From Seminavis robusta (taxonomy: Eukaryota > Bacillariophyta > Bacillariophyceae > Naviculales > Naviculaceae), in contig CAICTM010000221.1 in NCBI GenBank assembly GCA_903772945.1, positions 25,505 to 89,504 on the forward strand: a DNA stretch of 64,000 nucleotides, written 5' to 3'. The translations under genes and the position numbers were made by a program. This document shows, one piece after another, positions 34,885-45,893 of this stretch. The notes beneath the pieces were generated by a model. That model was not told where the DNA came from and ran no database searches. It was given only the letters and a program-made list of their open reading frames with translations. Within the stretch, counting starts at the first letter, position 1. Every line of letters starts with the position of its first letter.

Positions 34885-36072
34885 CTGCCATCTGCGCTAT
34901 CTCTTTGCGAACTGGTCGTTCAGAAGTCCTGTAACGTCCGCCCAATCGAAAAGAATCAATCGAATCGAATGTTCGATCCAACAGCTACTGTATGATACTG
35001 CTCACAGAACAGTCGCACATTTCGCTGTTACAGTACGTTTCTCTATTCAGCCAACAGAGAAGACAGTCAGCTTGTGCTTGCGTCACCGATTAAGGTGAAT
35101 CCAATGGAGAAGAAGGCCTTTTTATGGGGCAATAAAGCTTGCAGACAATAATGTAGTAGCTGTACGTACTAATCCTGAGTACCAGGTACTCGAGTGAGTA
35201 GTACTGTATGACATAACAGTACTGAGTAGATAAGCCTTTGCAGAATGCAGAACATCTGCGTCGATCCTATCCCTTTGCAAATAAAAGACATATGCATACT
35301 CTTACTGTATAAACAATAAATTTAATAGCTATTCAATGTATTTAATACCTAAAACTGCTATGCATAAATGAGATTTAAGATCGTATCAAATCTGGTTCTC
35401 ATGCTGCAAGGATTGAGAATACTAGTATCAAAGCCGCTCTGCGCCCTGCCCACCATTTCTATCCATACATCCAAAAGCCTTTCCTTTCAGCCGTGTACAT
35501 GTACTGTAGGCACTTTCGACTCACTTTCACTATTTTTCCATCGTTTACAACTGTTTACCACTGTCTTTCTACAGTGGGAAACAGTGCCATGCTTTTTACC
35601 TCTAAACCATGACCTTTCCACCGCAAGCAGACACCAATGTCGCCGCAGTTTCTTCACCCGAAACTACAGTGTAGAGAAACATGGCCATCTGCTGCCCTTG
35701 AACCTTGAACCTCAAGCTTGAACCTCAAGCTTGATCATGTGTGCATTCTTTTAAAAACCAAGCATCACGTCGTTCTTGGAACCTTGGAACCGAACCTTAA
35801 CATTCCAAATGTCACGCAGAACTGTAATTGCGAGAACTAACCGGGACAGGTACCAGGTACGACTGTACCAACATTCATGTAGGCGCTACCAGCTGGCGCT
35901 GGCTATTACATGTAGCTGGCGGTAGCTGGCTAGCCTGCAGCTCTCTCACAACCAACTTGTCAAAGGAACTATCAAGTGTCAGATTATACTTTCACAGGGT
36001 GCGTTCCACCACAAGAGCACTTCAAGAGAGTTAGAACGAGAGCAAGATATTGAGATTATTGACCGCCGGCCC

Positions 36073-37029
36073 ATGACAAGCGCCATGGCAAACAACTTGA
36101 ACGACACCACGGATCCCCAGAAGGAGCTGTTGCGCCTAGCAGCTTTGAAGAACTGCGAGGGAGTTTCATTTCTTGGAGAAGAAGAGCTAGATGAGGCCAT
36201 TGCCAGTTTCGCCGTCGCGTATCACTGCATTGGCCGGGCCCTGCGAGGTGAATCGTCCGGAGACGAGCAGCAAGAAGGCGGCAACAATGAAGATGAAGCC
36301 GGTAGCGACAATGAACGCCCCAACCCGTTGATCCCTCCCGAGTCTGTGGACAAGTACCACTTTATCCTGGACACCAACGAGCCTGCGTGGTTTACTGCCA
36401 CCAAGATCGACGGGGAAACTCCCGTGCCGCCCACTCCTCGACCACCACAGCAGTGCTTTGTCTATGATGAAGCCCTGGTGTTCCACCCGCAAAGCGCGAG
36501 TGACCCTCGAGAAGTGAACTTCTTTGAAGCCGTGATCCTCTTCAACATGGCCATCACCTTTCACCAGCATGCTAGAATCAGGTATTCCTCCGAGTCAGGA
36601 GGAGCAAACAACGCAACGGCGCAGGCCAGCAGCACTCGGAAGAATGCCACTCGGGGTCTCAACTGTTACAACCATTGTCTCAAGCGCTTGAAAGAAGGAA
36701 ACTACGAACATTCCACAGATGAAACTCGGGCCAATCTGTTTGTAGAAGCTCACATGATCATTGTCTCGCTGAACAACAAGGCTCAGGTCTTGGTGGAGTT
36801 GGGAGACTTTCACGAAGCCTTTTGGATCTTGCGGGAACTGGAATCGGTCATGACGTTTTCTCATGGAAATCCTCCGGGCTTCAAGCCAGAGGAGATTCGG
36901 GGATTGCAGGGGACTGTGGAATTGCTGCGCACATCAGAGTTCACCGCAGTCCACGAAGCAGTCTGCCGTGAGACTACGGCGACGTCTGCAGGTGGCGGAG
37001 CCGATGACGGAGCCGGTGTGGCTTCCTGA
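36073..37029 (+). CDS. Hypothetical TPR-like protein
   Basis: A 318-residue single-exon protein with no signal peptide or membrane segment. Seen: an N-terminal helical stretch (DEAIASFAVAYHCIGRAL), an acidic insert (about 58-78), then helices including NFFEAVILFNMAITFHQHAR (about 157-176) and EAHMIIVSLNNKAQVLVELG (about 230-249), followed by DFHEAFWILRELE. The Ala/Leu spacing and the paired helices resemble tetratricopeptide repeats, so a scaffold or binding role is inferred. Similar short TPR-like proteins are, in my recollection, abundant in diatoms. The ATG at 36073 is followed by a second Met at residue 5. No partner or pathway can be named. Confidence 0.68.
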   Translation: MTSAMANNLNDTTDPQKELLRLAALKNCEGVSFLGEEELDEAIASFAVAYHCIGRALRGESSGDEQQEGGNNEDEAGSDNERPNPLIPPESVDKYHFILDTNEPAWFTATKIDGETPVPPTPRPPQQCFVYDEALVFHPQSASDPREVNFFEAVILFNMAITFHQHARIRYSSESGGANNATAQASSTRKNATRGLNCYNHCLKRLKEGNYEHSTDETRANLFVEAHMIIVSLNNKAQVLVELGDFHEAFWILRELESVMTFSHGNPPGFKPEEIRGLQGTVELLRTSEFTAVHEAVCRETTATSAGGGADDGAGVAS

Positions 37030-38562
37030 GCAAGGAACGAACAGCGCCAAACCAAGATGATCTTTCTGCCTGTATACATTCCCATCCGCATTGCGCTTAA
37101 AACGTGCGTCGCTTGCCGACACAACAAGTACTCCGCTGCGGATACTTCATATGACCAAGCCATACATCGTACCAGGTACAGTAAGTGTCGCACCTTACCT
37201 GCTTGCTCAGATACTAGTACATCTTCCATGCCACGAGCCGGTGTACACTGCTTTACATGAACGTGCTTCTTGAGAGCCCTAAAATTGCATGATAACCAAA
37301 CAATGAATGATTTTGGATACAATATGTAGTTAGCTGCTCTTATACGTGCCGCCGAACCGGTTCGTCGCACAGAACCAAACAAGCGACGTGACAAAGCACT
37401 CCGGAGCTCGACTAGCAGGGTGCGAGATGCCCGAGCGCAACGACCCAAACCAACTCCAGGGCTAATCACCATCCACCTGTGCCGGTAGCCCCACTCCTGG
37501 ACCAAACGCCATGACCACCACCCGCACGCCAAACACCTGGATCATCACTGAGAGGACCAAGGCCTGAATCGACTCCCAGCTCCACTCCTGGACCAAAGCA
37601 TGGACTACACTCCTTATACTCCTGCCAAACTCCTGGACCAACACCATGCACTTGGACCCACTACCAGGCCAACTCCTGGACTCACCCCTAGAACCACGCC
37701 TGAACCCAATCTAGGACCTGGAACTACATCAGGTCCCACCCCTGGACTTGATCCCATCCATCTCCCAAACAAACCATCACAAGGACGCACTGCTGGACCC
37801 ATCCCTGAACCGTCTGCAGGGCTTCCCTATGGGCCAGCTCCAAGCCCCACTCCTAGACCAACTCAAGGGCCTACTCCAGGCCGCACTCCTAAACTATAAC
37901 AACTGCCCCATCATCTCCAGGCCCTACTCCTTGTCCCACAGCAGTAGGACCTTCCAATCTAGCCCATTGAGAGGACCAAGACCTGAATCCACTCCCAGCT
38001 CCACTCCCGAACCAAAGCATGGCCTACACTCCTTACTCCAGCCCAATTACGCGACAAAAAGTTAACCCAAACCGAGGCCCACAACAGATCAGCAACTCAC
38101 CGCCAACGCCATTACTCCGTACTCCTAGAATCGAATCAATTGGACCGCGAGCGATGGATGTTATCTGCAACTTTGGTACCTACGGAAAGGCTATCTCGTA
38201 CGATCTTACCATTTCACCTGACGTTAGTTGGCTTGTTCTTTGCCTAATTGAACCTGGTCCCTCGCCCTCTTCAGAGATAACTTCCTATGCACGGTATCTA
38301 TGCTCTTCCAACAGGTACCACATCGGGAATGTGGGCATGTGACAACCTCTCAACTATCTCACCTTTTGTGCGTTTTCTACACGTACTATATAACTAACGG
38401 AGGCTGAGCAAACCGAGCGGAGCAAGCACGACTGACACTTTCAGAGCCGTTGTCTCTCGGCACTTTTTTGCTCCGAACGCGACGAAGCCCTCTGTCGCCA
38501 GAACTACAGCAACAGTCTCTTTGGTCAACAAGACAAGCAAGTTTGCGCATCAAGAACCAAGC
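37030..38562. other. Intergenic with degenerate Pro/Thr/Gly repeat tract
   Basis: The spacer between the TPR-like gene and the E2/F-box gene. Its centre (about 37440-38040) is the degenerate ACTCCTGGACCA-type repeat described separately. The rest has no convincing ORF. The last 150 bases are the probable leader and promoter area of the E2/F-box gene. Confidence 0.5.
37440..38040. repeat. Degenerate CCACTCCTGGACCA repeat tract
   Basis: The words CACTCCTGGACCAA, CCCACCCCTGGACTT and ACTCCAGGCC recur irregularly. One frame (37600-37899) reads like a low-complexity PTPG protein (GPTPGLDP, TRPTPGLTP), and the complementary strand reads GPGVG-rich. Within the tract, about 72 bp at 37550-37622 are repeated at 37969-38039 with about 90% identity. 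It may be a minisatellite or the wreck of a PT-rich coding exon. No intact gene was seen. Confidence 0.65.
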
Positions 38563-39732
38563 ATGTCCCACACTCAGACAGAGCGATACGCTCTTCGGCG
38601 GCTCCACATCGACTGGAAGGAGTTGGAGGAGGAAAAAGAAAACTTGACGACCGTTGCGGCGCTGCCGACGAGCAACATGTTCATTTGGCACTGTAACCTT
38701 CGTCCCGACTACGGACCGTACGCAGGAACCATATTCCATCTCATTCTTCAATTCCCCAAGACCTACCCTAATTCTCCACCTGCAGTTGAGCTCGGTTCTA
38801 GCCTTCCGAACCACCCTAATGTGTTTGATGACAATCTGGAAGATCCAAACTGGCGAACTGTGTGTCCTAGCTCACTCTGGATCTGCCTCGATCTCTTGAA
38901 GCAACGCTACGTCTCGACGCCCTACGCTGGTTGGACATCCGCGTACTCCATTCTTAGCGTCATTCTCCAACTCCAATCCTTTTTGTTTGCGGAGAATATC
39001 CCACAAGACTGGGGCGGCTACCAATCGGTATCGGCTTCCAGGTCGTTGATGGACAAGGCAGTTCGCGACGCCGAAAGCTTCCGATTTGGGATCGAGCCGC
39101 ACGATGGGGGCGTGGTCGAGCATACACACGAAAATCCATGGCCTCCCCTTCCGAAATATGTTGGAGAGACTGGATATCAAGTTCGAGGCCGCCGCAAGTC
39201 ACAGACGATGCATGTAACCTCCCCTTCGGTTCGTCCTCAGATTTCATCCGAACGTCAGCAACTTGAGCCATTAAAGCTGGCAATCGATTCAGAAGAAGTA
39301 CCTGTCCTCGGCTCGGAAGCGCCAGAATCCACGACCATTTCCAAGATGTCCACACTCACAACAGCTCTTCCTCCCGATGTCCAATCCAGCATCTTTACTT
39401 TCCTTGGCCCGAAAGAGCTGCTTCGTGTTCGGGATGTGTGCTCACATTGGCGAAAGGTTTTGTTCACGTACAACCTCTTCGAGAGATCCCAGATTATGTG
39501 CTACCACTCCAAGGTGAAGCTTGACGACAAAGATGCCGTGCTTGGATTTGGACTCAAGGTCGAATACTATCCCGGTGGAAATGCTCTAAAAGCAGTATCT
39601 TCCCCACTCGATCTTCTTTCGATGGAGGCCTTTGAGGGGGAAGGTGTTCGAACCGGAGTCTGGCGTGGAGATCAGGAAAGATTTGACTATTTCTTGCCTC
39701 TAATCTTTTCTACCAACAGCGGACAAGGTTAG
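38563..39732 (+). CDS. E2-like (UBC) domain fused to an F-box
   Basis: A 389-residue protein starting at the ATG at 38563 (MSHTQTERYALRR). Seen: a ubiquitin-conjugating fold (about 1-155) with Y-P-x-x-P-P (TYPNSPPAV), His-Pro-Asn at 84-86 and a Cys at 108 in WICLDLL, the place of the catalytic Cys of E2 enzymes. After a linker comes an F-box at about 269-301 (LPPDVQSSIFTFLGPKELL), then a C-terminal block with CYHSKVKL, VLGFGLKVEYY and FLPLIF. E2 enzymes pass ubiquitin to substrates and F-boxes dock on SKP1 in SCF ligases (family knowledge), so the fusion may couple the two steps (inference). The frame stops at 39732. A GT-AG intron 39728-39789 would instead give a slightly different end (SGQDLV, stop at 39800). 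Confidence 0.83.
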   Translation: MSHTQTERYALRRLHIDWKELEEEKENLTTVAALPTSNMFIWHCNLRPDYGPYAGTIFHLILQFPKTYPNSPPAVELGSSLPNHPNVFDDNLEDPNWRTVCPSSLWICLDLLKQRYVSTPYAGWTSAYSILSVILQLQSFLFAENIPQDWGGYQSVSASRSLMDKAVRDAESFRFGIEPHDGGVVEHTHENPWPPLPKYVGETGYQVRGRRKSQTMHVTSPSVRPQISSERQQLEPLKLAIDSEEVPVLGSEAPESTTISKMSTLTTALPPDVQSSIFTFLGPKELLRVRDVCSHWRKVLFTYNLFERSQIMCYHSKVKLDDKDAVLGFGLKVEYYPGGNALKAVSSPLDLLSMEAFEGEGVRTGVWRGDQERFDYFLPLIFSTNSGQG

Positions 39733-39872
39733 CAGGAGAAACCTGATCGAGGGTAACCTAACTTAACTAATTACCATCTATCATTTCAGACCTTGTCTAG
39801 TTTCCTCTCCGTCAACGTGACATTTCATTGCACTTACAATATCATCTCTCCTCTTTCTGCCGTTTCTTCGTC

Positions 39873-41375
39873 CTACTTGGAAAACTTGAGTGTGTCATCC
39901 TCTAGGCTCTGGAATTGGAGTGAGTACTTGTCGTACAAGTAGTTCTGGTAGAGCCTCCAAGGATAAAATGTGGATTGGCTGGGTATGAGATGTTTCGATC
40001 GTTGAATATATCCCGATGTCAAATCAATGGAAGGAACAGCCTCCATTTCATTTCCCGGCTTGGGTAATTCGGGTTGACAGTATCGATACGACTTGGTTTC
40101 CATGATATTGATCAGATCCGATGCGGCTTGCATGGTCAGATCAATCTTGAGCGTCCAACTGGCATTGGTGTATCCGCCCGCCACAAAAAAGTTGGGGACG
40201 CCATTCATCATGAATCCCTTGTAGATGAATCGCGATGGCATGTCCAATGGCTTTTGGTCCAGGGTGATATTCATGCCTCCAAAGAAATGAATCTTCAATC
40301 CGGTGGCCGTAATGATAATGTCCGCGGGCAAGACATCGTTCTTTTCTGTCCGAACACCCTTCTCCGTAAATTCAACAATGTGATCCGTCACAACACTGGC
40401 CTTGCCCGATTTGATGGTTTTAAAGAAATCACCATCAGGACACGCACAGAGACGTTGATCCCATGGCTTGTACCGTGGTGTCCAATCGTCTTCCTTGAAT
40501 TTGTCAGATCCAATTTGATGTTCGACACCATCAATCAAGAACTCGGACAAGGCACGTGGAAATGACTGGCAAATGTTGTAAAAGAACATGCCAAACAAAA
40601 TGTAAAACCAGCGTGTGGCATCTTGTCCAAACCAATAGAGAATGGATCGTGAGAGGATGGTCATGTGGGAGGGTCGGCTGGCCATGAATGTGGGAGATCG
40701 TTGCAACATGGTGACATGTGATGCTGCATGGGGACCCTCCGTCAAAGAGGGGATCAATGTGACTGCCGTGGCTCCACTGCCAATGACGACAATGTTCTTA
40801 TCTTTGTAGTCCAAGTCTTTGGGCCAATGTTGGGGATGAATGATAGGACCCGGAAAGGCATCTCGGTTGGGAAACTCAGGAGTGTATCCTTCTTCATAGT
40901 TGTAATAGCCCGTACAAGAAAACAAATAGCGTGCTCGATAAATGACGGTAGTTGTCGAGTCGTCATGGTTCTGTTTTTGCGATGTGGTCAAGGTCCAATT
41001 GCCTTCTTGGGAGTCCCAATCGGCGTTTAGTACCTGACATTGAAACTGGACATGCTTTTGCAAGTCAAATTCTTTGACAACCGTGTGGAGATAGTCGAGA
41101 ATGGTTTGCTTGGTTCCGATAACCGATTGAGTCTGACTTGCCCAAGGCCGAAATGAAAAGCCAAATGTGTACATGTCCGAATCGCTGCGAAGGCCGGGAT
41201 AGTCAAACAAATCCCAGGTTCCGCCCATATTTTTTCGGGCTTCTAGGATGCAAAATTTGAGACTGGGGCAAGTTTTCTGCAAGTGGTAGGCTGCCGATAC
41301 TCCCGAAACGCCTCCGCCTATTATCAAGGCGTCAAACTCCACAACGTTGCTGGTGCTGGTGTCTTCCGTCGCCAT
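39873..41375 (-). CDS. FAD/NADPH monooxygenase (FMO or Baeyer-Villiger type)
   Basis: A 500-residue single-exon flavoprotein. Seen: an N-terminal FAD Rossmann motif GGGVSG (residues 20-25), the early GGTWD motif of this family, a second dinucleotide motif VVIGSGATA (about 197-205) that should bind NADPH, and FPGPIIHPQHW (about 172-182). The last matches the FxGxxxHxxxW fingerprint of flavin monooxygenases and type I Baeyer-Villiger enzymes (family knowledge). These insert one oxygen into ketones or soft nucleophiles using NADPH and O2. The substrate cannot be told from sequence. The length is typical of the family. There is no clear signal peptide. Its 3' end is close to that of the E2/F-box gene (convergent). 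Confidence is high for the superfamily and moderate for BVMO versus FMO. Confidence 0.92.
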   Translation of the reverse strand: MATEDTSTSNVVEFDALIIGGGVSGVSAAYHLQKTCPSLKFCILEARKNMGGTWDLFDYPGLRSDSDMYTFGFSFRPWASQTQSVIGTKQTILDYLHTVVKEFDLQKHVQFQCQVLNADWDSQEGNWTLTTSQKQNHDDSTTTVIYRARYLFSCTGYYNYEEGYTPEFPNRDAFPGPIIHPQHWPKDLDYKDKNIVVIGSGATAVTLIPSLTEGPHAASHVTMLQRSPTFMASRPSHMTILSRSILYWFGQDATRWFYILFGMFFYNICQSFPRALSEFLIDGVEHQIGSDKFKEDDWTPRYKPWDQRLCACPDGDFFKTIKSGKASVVTDHIVEFTEKGVRTEKNDVLPADIIITATGLKIHFFGGMNITLDQKPLDMPSRFIYKGFMMNGVPNFFVAGGYTNASWTLKIDLTMQAASDLINIMETKSYRYCQPELPKPGNEMEAVPSIDLTSGYIQRSKHLIPSQSTFYPWRLYQNYLYDKYSLQFQSLEDDTLKFSK

Positions 41376-42653
41376 TTTGTATTGCTTGGAATTTTAAAAG
41401 TGTGTGGGATGCCTCTCTCTGGGTTGAAATCCCTCTTTTCAAGCTTTCTCTGTCTCTGTGTTGAAGATCTCCCTCTCAAAGTGACCTCTGTGATTGTTGC
41501 GTTGCGAAGTGTATCTTTGAAGGAAGATACCAGCACAGCACGAGTGATGAGTGGCGAGTCTCACAGTCAACTCCAAAGATCTTCTCTTTATTGCGGATAT
41601 TTGCTTATCAGTGTCCGAGTTTGTGGCACCATCCAGCAGCTATCTTAGCTAATAAGAGTTGAGATCTGAAGGAGGACCGAATTGTATTTGGCGGCTTTGT
41701 TATGTATCCGTACAGAACAATGACGAGCCAAGCCGGAAGACAGCTTTGGAAATGAGGAAAATGAGGTAATACAAATTTTGGATTCAAATATGCAGAGTAA
41801 GCTGTATCTTTATCTCTATATTTACCGCATCTACCCGTCTAAAACTGTCTTCCTGTGGTGTTGGCTGTCATCAGCGGATCTATTCGAGTCCTCAGTCTCA
41901 ATTGAGTGACTCGACTCGAATCTCAATTCCATCGAATCAATCGATTGATTCAATCTCAGCTTCGTGAAGGGAGCAGAAGCGAATTCGGAAGGCTTCTGAA
42001 TTTCAGTTCATGTTCAGCACCGCACAATCAAATCAACCTTCGCCCCCGTCGCTCCTTACCGTATCTATTTAGTATTTGTTTTTCGATTTGCCAAAAATAA
42101 AATAAAAAATCAAATCAACCTGTGAATCAATGATTGCACTTCCCTACCGTGGCTACTGTAGCCAGCGTGTAGTCCATGTGGGTATTACTGTACCGAGCCA
42201 TGCCGGTAACGTCGTGGTGCTACATGTACCTCCTACTGGTACCAGCGCTGTGGTGGTCGCGTCTTGCTAGCTAGTACGGGGGGGATACCGGTACCGGTAG
42301 TGCTGGTTTGGGCAAGCGGTGGTGAAAGGAGGGCTCATGCAGTCCGGTTACGAGCCTGGTGGGTAGGCGGAGAATTGGAGATTCAGCTGTGGCGAAAGCA
42401 GTATGAATGCCGGCTGATGGAAGCTACTAGCTAACTTGTAGAATTGGCTAGTTGTACAGCATTTGAGCTGAACTACGTGATGTAGATGCGAAGCCTTGCT
42501 TGCGCCTTGCAAAAAGGCTGAAACAAACACGAGTTGAAACGAACCGTAGCCAAGGAACGCGACCTCTTTCTGTTGTCCTCAAAAAAATCCAACTCATTTT
42601 CTTCAACTCAGCTAGCTAGCTCCTTCAACCATCAACCTACCTAATCCAAAATA
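41376..42653. other. Intergenic between divergent FMO and RING genes
   Basis: No ORF is called. The stretch holds both 5' regions, GATTC-rich words near 41910-41950, and a GGTACCGG-type run near 42280-42300. About 30 bp at 41820-41855 (CATCTACC, then AAAACTGTCTTCC) resembles 57275-57315, so it may be a remnant of a dispersed repeat. Confidence 0.5.
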
Positions 42654-43295
42654 ATGAATGCGATGGCTTGTTCACCAAAAATGATGCCTTGGTTTCACCT
42701 CCTGGACGACCTTGCTCTGGATTGCCCCATTTATCCAGGCACCCAGTTTCAGGGTGCCCTGAAATATTTTCTCTGCATGGCATTGCCAATCCTCCTTTGG
42801 TTTTTGTGGGTACAAAGACTCTCCATGATGGCTGACAGCTACAATGCTCAACCAGCTCCAATTCCTGACCCTTTTACCAGCAAGGACGTGGGTCCGCCAC
42901 AAGTCCTTGGAACTTGCACAGACGATGATGAGGAACCCCATTGTTGTGCCATTTGCCTCGATGATATGGAACCCGGAACCAAGGTTTGTGCTTTGCCTTG
43001 TCATCATTACTTTCACCCTCAATGCATGGACAAGTGGCTTGCCCGGGATGCTTCGTATAACAACCGAGGACTGATACTTCAACCCAAGCCAGATAGTTGC
43101 TGTTGGTGCCCAATGTGCAAGTATGATTTGACACGACATTGCCAACAACACCGTCGTCAGGCTGCTAACAAGTCGTCCAAAGAAGAGCATTGGTGGAACC
43201 AGTATCTGGGGCTTTTCGCTGGTGCTGTGAAGGTTTCCCGTTGTCCTCCTCCTCTTCCAAGCCTGTCTACTCTCCCCACACAAGTGTCCGACTAG
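42654..43295 (+). CDS. Membrane-anchored RING-H2 finger protein
   Basis: A 213-residue protein. Seen: one hydrophobic segment at about 35-56 (ALKYFLCMALPILLWFLWVQ) and a RING-H2 domain starting at Cys98 (CAICLDD). It continues C-H-H-x2-H-x2-C (PCHHYFHPQC, about 114-122) and closes with CPMC after an insert of about 30 residues that contains extra Cys and Trp. RING-H2 proteins are usually E3 ubiquitin ligases that recruit an E2 (family knowledge); anchoring would place this one on an internal or plasma membrane. The final zinc ligand pair is preceded by a CCWCPMC cluster, so the exact ligand choice is uncertain. It is a single-exon gene near the E2-like/F-box gene; a functional link is speculative. 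Confidence 0.85.
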   Translation: MNAMACSPKMMPWFHLLDDLALDCPIYPGTQFQGALKYFLCMALPILLWFLWVQRLSMMADSYNAQPAPIPDPFTSKDVGPPQVLGTCTDDDEEPHCCAICLDDMEPGTKVCALPCHHYFHPQCMDKWLARDASYNNRGLILQPKPDSCCWCPMCKYDLTRHCQQHRRQAANKSSKEEHWWNQYLGLFAGAVKVSRCPPPLPSLSTLPTQVSD

Positions 43296-43894
43296 AGCCG
43301 CCCGTTCCAAACCGATTGGAGCAAGGCCTGGTTACTGCCTAGCTAGTAGCTAGCTCGCTTGCAAGATTGCAAGATCGGTCATCAGCAACTACCGGAACAT
43401 GTATTCCCAAAAAGGCAGCAGATCCACAGATAGATAGAGAAACCACACAACTACAAATGCAAGCATAAAATGTACTGCGTGTATCCTTGCATATTTGTTT
43501 TTTTAAAGATTGTAGCTGATAAACAATAATGTCTATTAATACCATATGTTTACGGTAGTTGTTGCAGCCCGGTCTATATCATTCCATTGTTACATACATG
43601 TTGTATTGGAAGTCTCCTCCGCTATAGTTTTTGGTGGCCGAAACCAGAACCGACCAGGAAAAAATGTGAAAGGAGAGCCATCGTCCAACTCTTGTGACGC
43701 CCAAAAGGTCCCAACCAAAAATCTCTCTCACTTTCAAGATACTTCACTTATTACTTTGTTTACAGGTACCATGGCAACCCATGCAGCCGTTGCTTGGTTG
43801 CGCAGAATCTGATCAGATCGTCGTCAAACAAAGGAAGACACTGGCAGCAGAGGATATAGAAGAGCACTACCGGCTACCGTACTAGCCAGCAACC
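43296..43894. other. Intergenic, DUF285 gene upstream region
   Basis: A 599-bp spacer with the CTAG/GCTAGTAGCTAG words common here and a short T-run near 43498-43504. No ORF or RNA gene was recognised. Confidence 0.5.
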
Positions 43895-45893
43895 ATGCCA
43901 AAGAGAATACATCCCTCCATGTCATTATTGGGTCTATTATTGGCAGTGGTCCTTGCTGTTTTTGTGGAATCATCGAGTAGTAGTTCTGCGAACCTGCGCA
44001 GTAGATCCCTGAATGACAATGATGCAGATCCTCCCGTGGTGTTTGGTCCTTCTGGCAGGAGAGGTTCCAAGGACAAGCCACAGCCAGAAGTAGAAGGAGA
44101 TCCGAATCTTTTCCAGCCGGATGAAACGAACAGTCTCTTGGATCCGTCGGGCCGAAGAGGCTCCAAGGACAAAAACGATATCAATCCACCCGAAGACGAT
44201 TCGTCTCGCAAGAGCATGATGCGGAATGGGTTGGACCTGCTTCCTTCGACTAGCAGCAGTAGTACTACTACTACTACAGAACCAGCTGGTGACACACCGA
44301 ACAATGTCATGACGGATCAAAACATTCAACAAGCCGTCGATATTTGGTGCGACAATCCCACTCTGGGCCTAAAGTACTTTGGTCCCTTGAACGAATGGAA
44401 CACCACGGCCGTGACGAGTTTTCGAGGACTCTTTCGTCGCAAAAAGGACTTCAACGACGACGGCTGTTCGCAGTGGGATACCAGCCGCGTCACCAGTATG
44501 GCCGCCATGTTTGAAGGCGCTCATGCATTTGATCAAGATCTCAGTCAATGGGATACGGCGCAAGTTGTTTCCATGAGTGCCATGTTTGCCAGTGCCTCCA
44601 GTTTTACCGGAACCAAAAATGGCAATTCACTCTCGCAATGGAATGTCGAAAAGGTGGCAAGAATGGATCGTATGTAAGTGCCAGACATTGCTAGCTAGGG
44701 GTGGAATGTAGTAGTGTGTGGAAGCATCAACTCTTGGTTTTGCTTTGTGGCACTGACTTTTTTGCTTCTGATCTGATTTCATAGGTTCCAAGACGCCTTT
44801 CTCTTTCAAGGTGATCTGTCCGGATGGAAGACATCCAAAGTCCATCACGTGGCCAACATGTTCACCAATGCACTCAATTACAAGGGTGGACAAGATTTGG
44901 CCAACTGGCAAACTAGAGAATTTGTCGACATGACGGGAATGTTCCAACATGCCGTCAAGTTTCAAGGAAACATTAGTCTCTGGGATACAAGCAATGCGGT
45001 CGAAATGGATGACATGTTTGCCGATGCTCATGCATTCGATGGCGATCTCAGTGCCTGGAATACATCCAAGGTCATTACCATGGCCCGCATGTTTCAGAAT
45101 GCACGACAATTCACTGGCAGTAAGAAAAGTAGTAGTATTCAGGGATGGAATGTGGAAACTGTGCGAAACTTTTATGGGTAAGTGGGATGATTTGTGTTTT
45201 TGTGTGTCGGTCTTTGTTCATGAGGATTCGAAACGTCTTCCATCTTCCATCGGACGAGGCAGCGATTATCCCACCTCTCACCATTCCTCGTGACTTTTCC
45301 CTTTTTGCCTTGCGCAACTAAAAACTGACAGCATGTTTGAAAACACACCCGTCTTTGACGCTGACATTTCGAGTTGGAAACCCGTCGGTGCCAAGAACAT
45401 GGAGCACATGTTCTTTAATGCATCTGGCTTTGGCACCAAACCCAATTCTCTACCCGCCACCATTACCGAATCGACAACCCAAGGAGACTTTAAACTGCTT
45501 TGTTGGCAACTATCCAACGGTCAAGTCAAGACTTCCAACATGTTCTGTGGATCCAGTGTACGCTTTGATCCTTGCTGTGCCACACCCACACAACTGGAAA
45601 TCAGTTGCTGCAATCGATTCTGTTACAATACATCCACAACCTGTGCGCATCCCAACCATGATCACAATCAGGCCCATCAATATGTGGCTTCGTCGGGGAA
45701 TCTGGCGCATGAGGAAATTCCCACCGGGCATCCACATCATGACTTGGTGCTGGCAGCCGAAGGTCACGCCAAGGACAACTTTGTGGATACTCCTGCTGAG
45801 GACTCTTTTATTGGATGGGAAGGAATTGTCATGATTGTTGTGTTGCTGTTGGTCATGATGCTGTGTTTCTTGGCATTGGTCTATTTCCTGTAG
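43895..45893 (+). CDS. DUF285/BspA-like repeat surface protein
   Basis: I join exons 43895-44673, 44785-45177 and 45332-45893 (GT-AG introns of 111 and 154 bp), giving 577 residues. Seen: a signal peptide (about 9-28, MSLLGLLLAVVLAVFV), a Ser/Pro/Asp-rich linker, and about seven repeats of the W-x-T-S-x-V-x-x-M-x-x-M-F type (for example WDTSRVTSMAAMF, WNTSKVITMARMF), each about 35 residues. A Cys-rich module follows (about 450-500), then a C-terminal membrane helix (WEGIVMIVVLLLVMMLCFLA) ending at the last residue. The repeats match DUF285, known from bacterial lipoproteins and expanded in diatoms (family knowledge). Topology predicts a type I surface protein. The role is probably adhesion or recognition (inference). 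Both introns fall just before a Met-Phe of a repeat. Confidence 0.88.

Larger units (their letters stand above)
33252..36072. other. Intergenic with foldback element and low-complexity runs
   Basis: About 2.8 kb with no confident gene. It contains a (GTACC)n run (33797-33836), the foldback element at 34463-34884, GATTC words, and AT-rich DNA around 35280-35360. The frame at 33847-34092 contains a protein-like stretch (EDTKQAHIWEELE) but has no start context or family and is not called. The frame at 35368-35721 also looks like chance. Confidence 0.5.
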
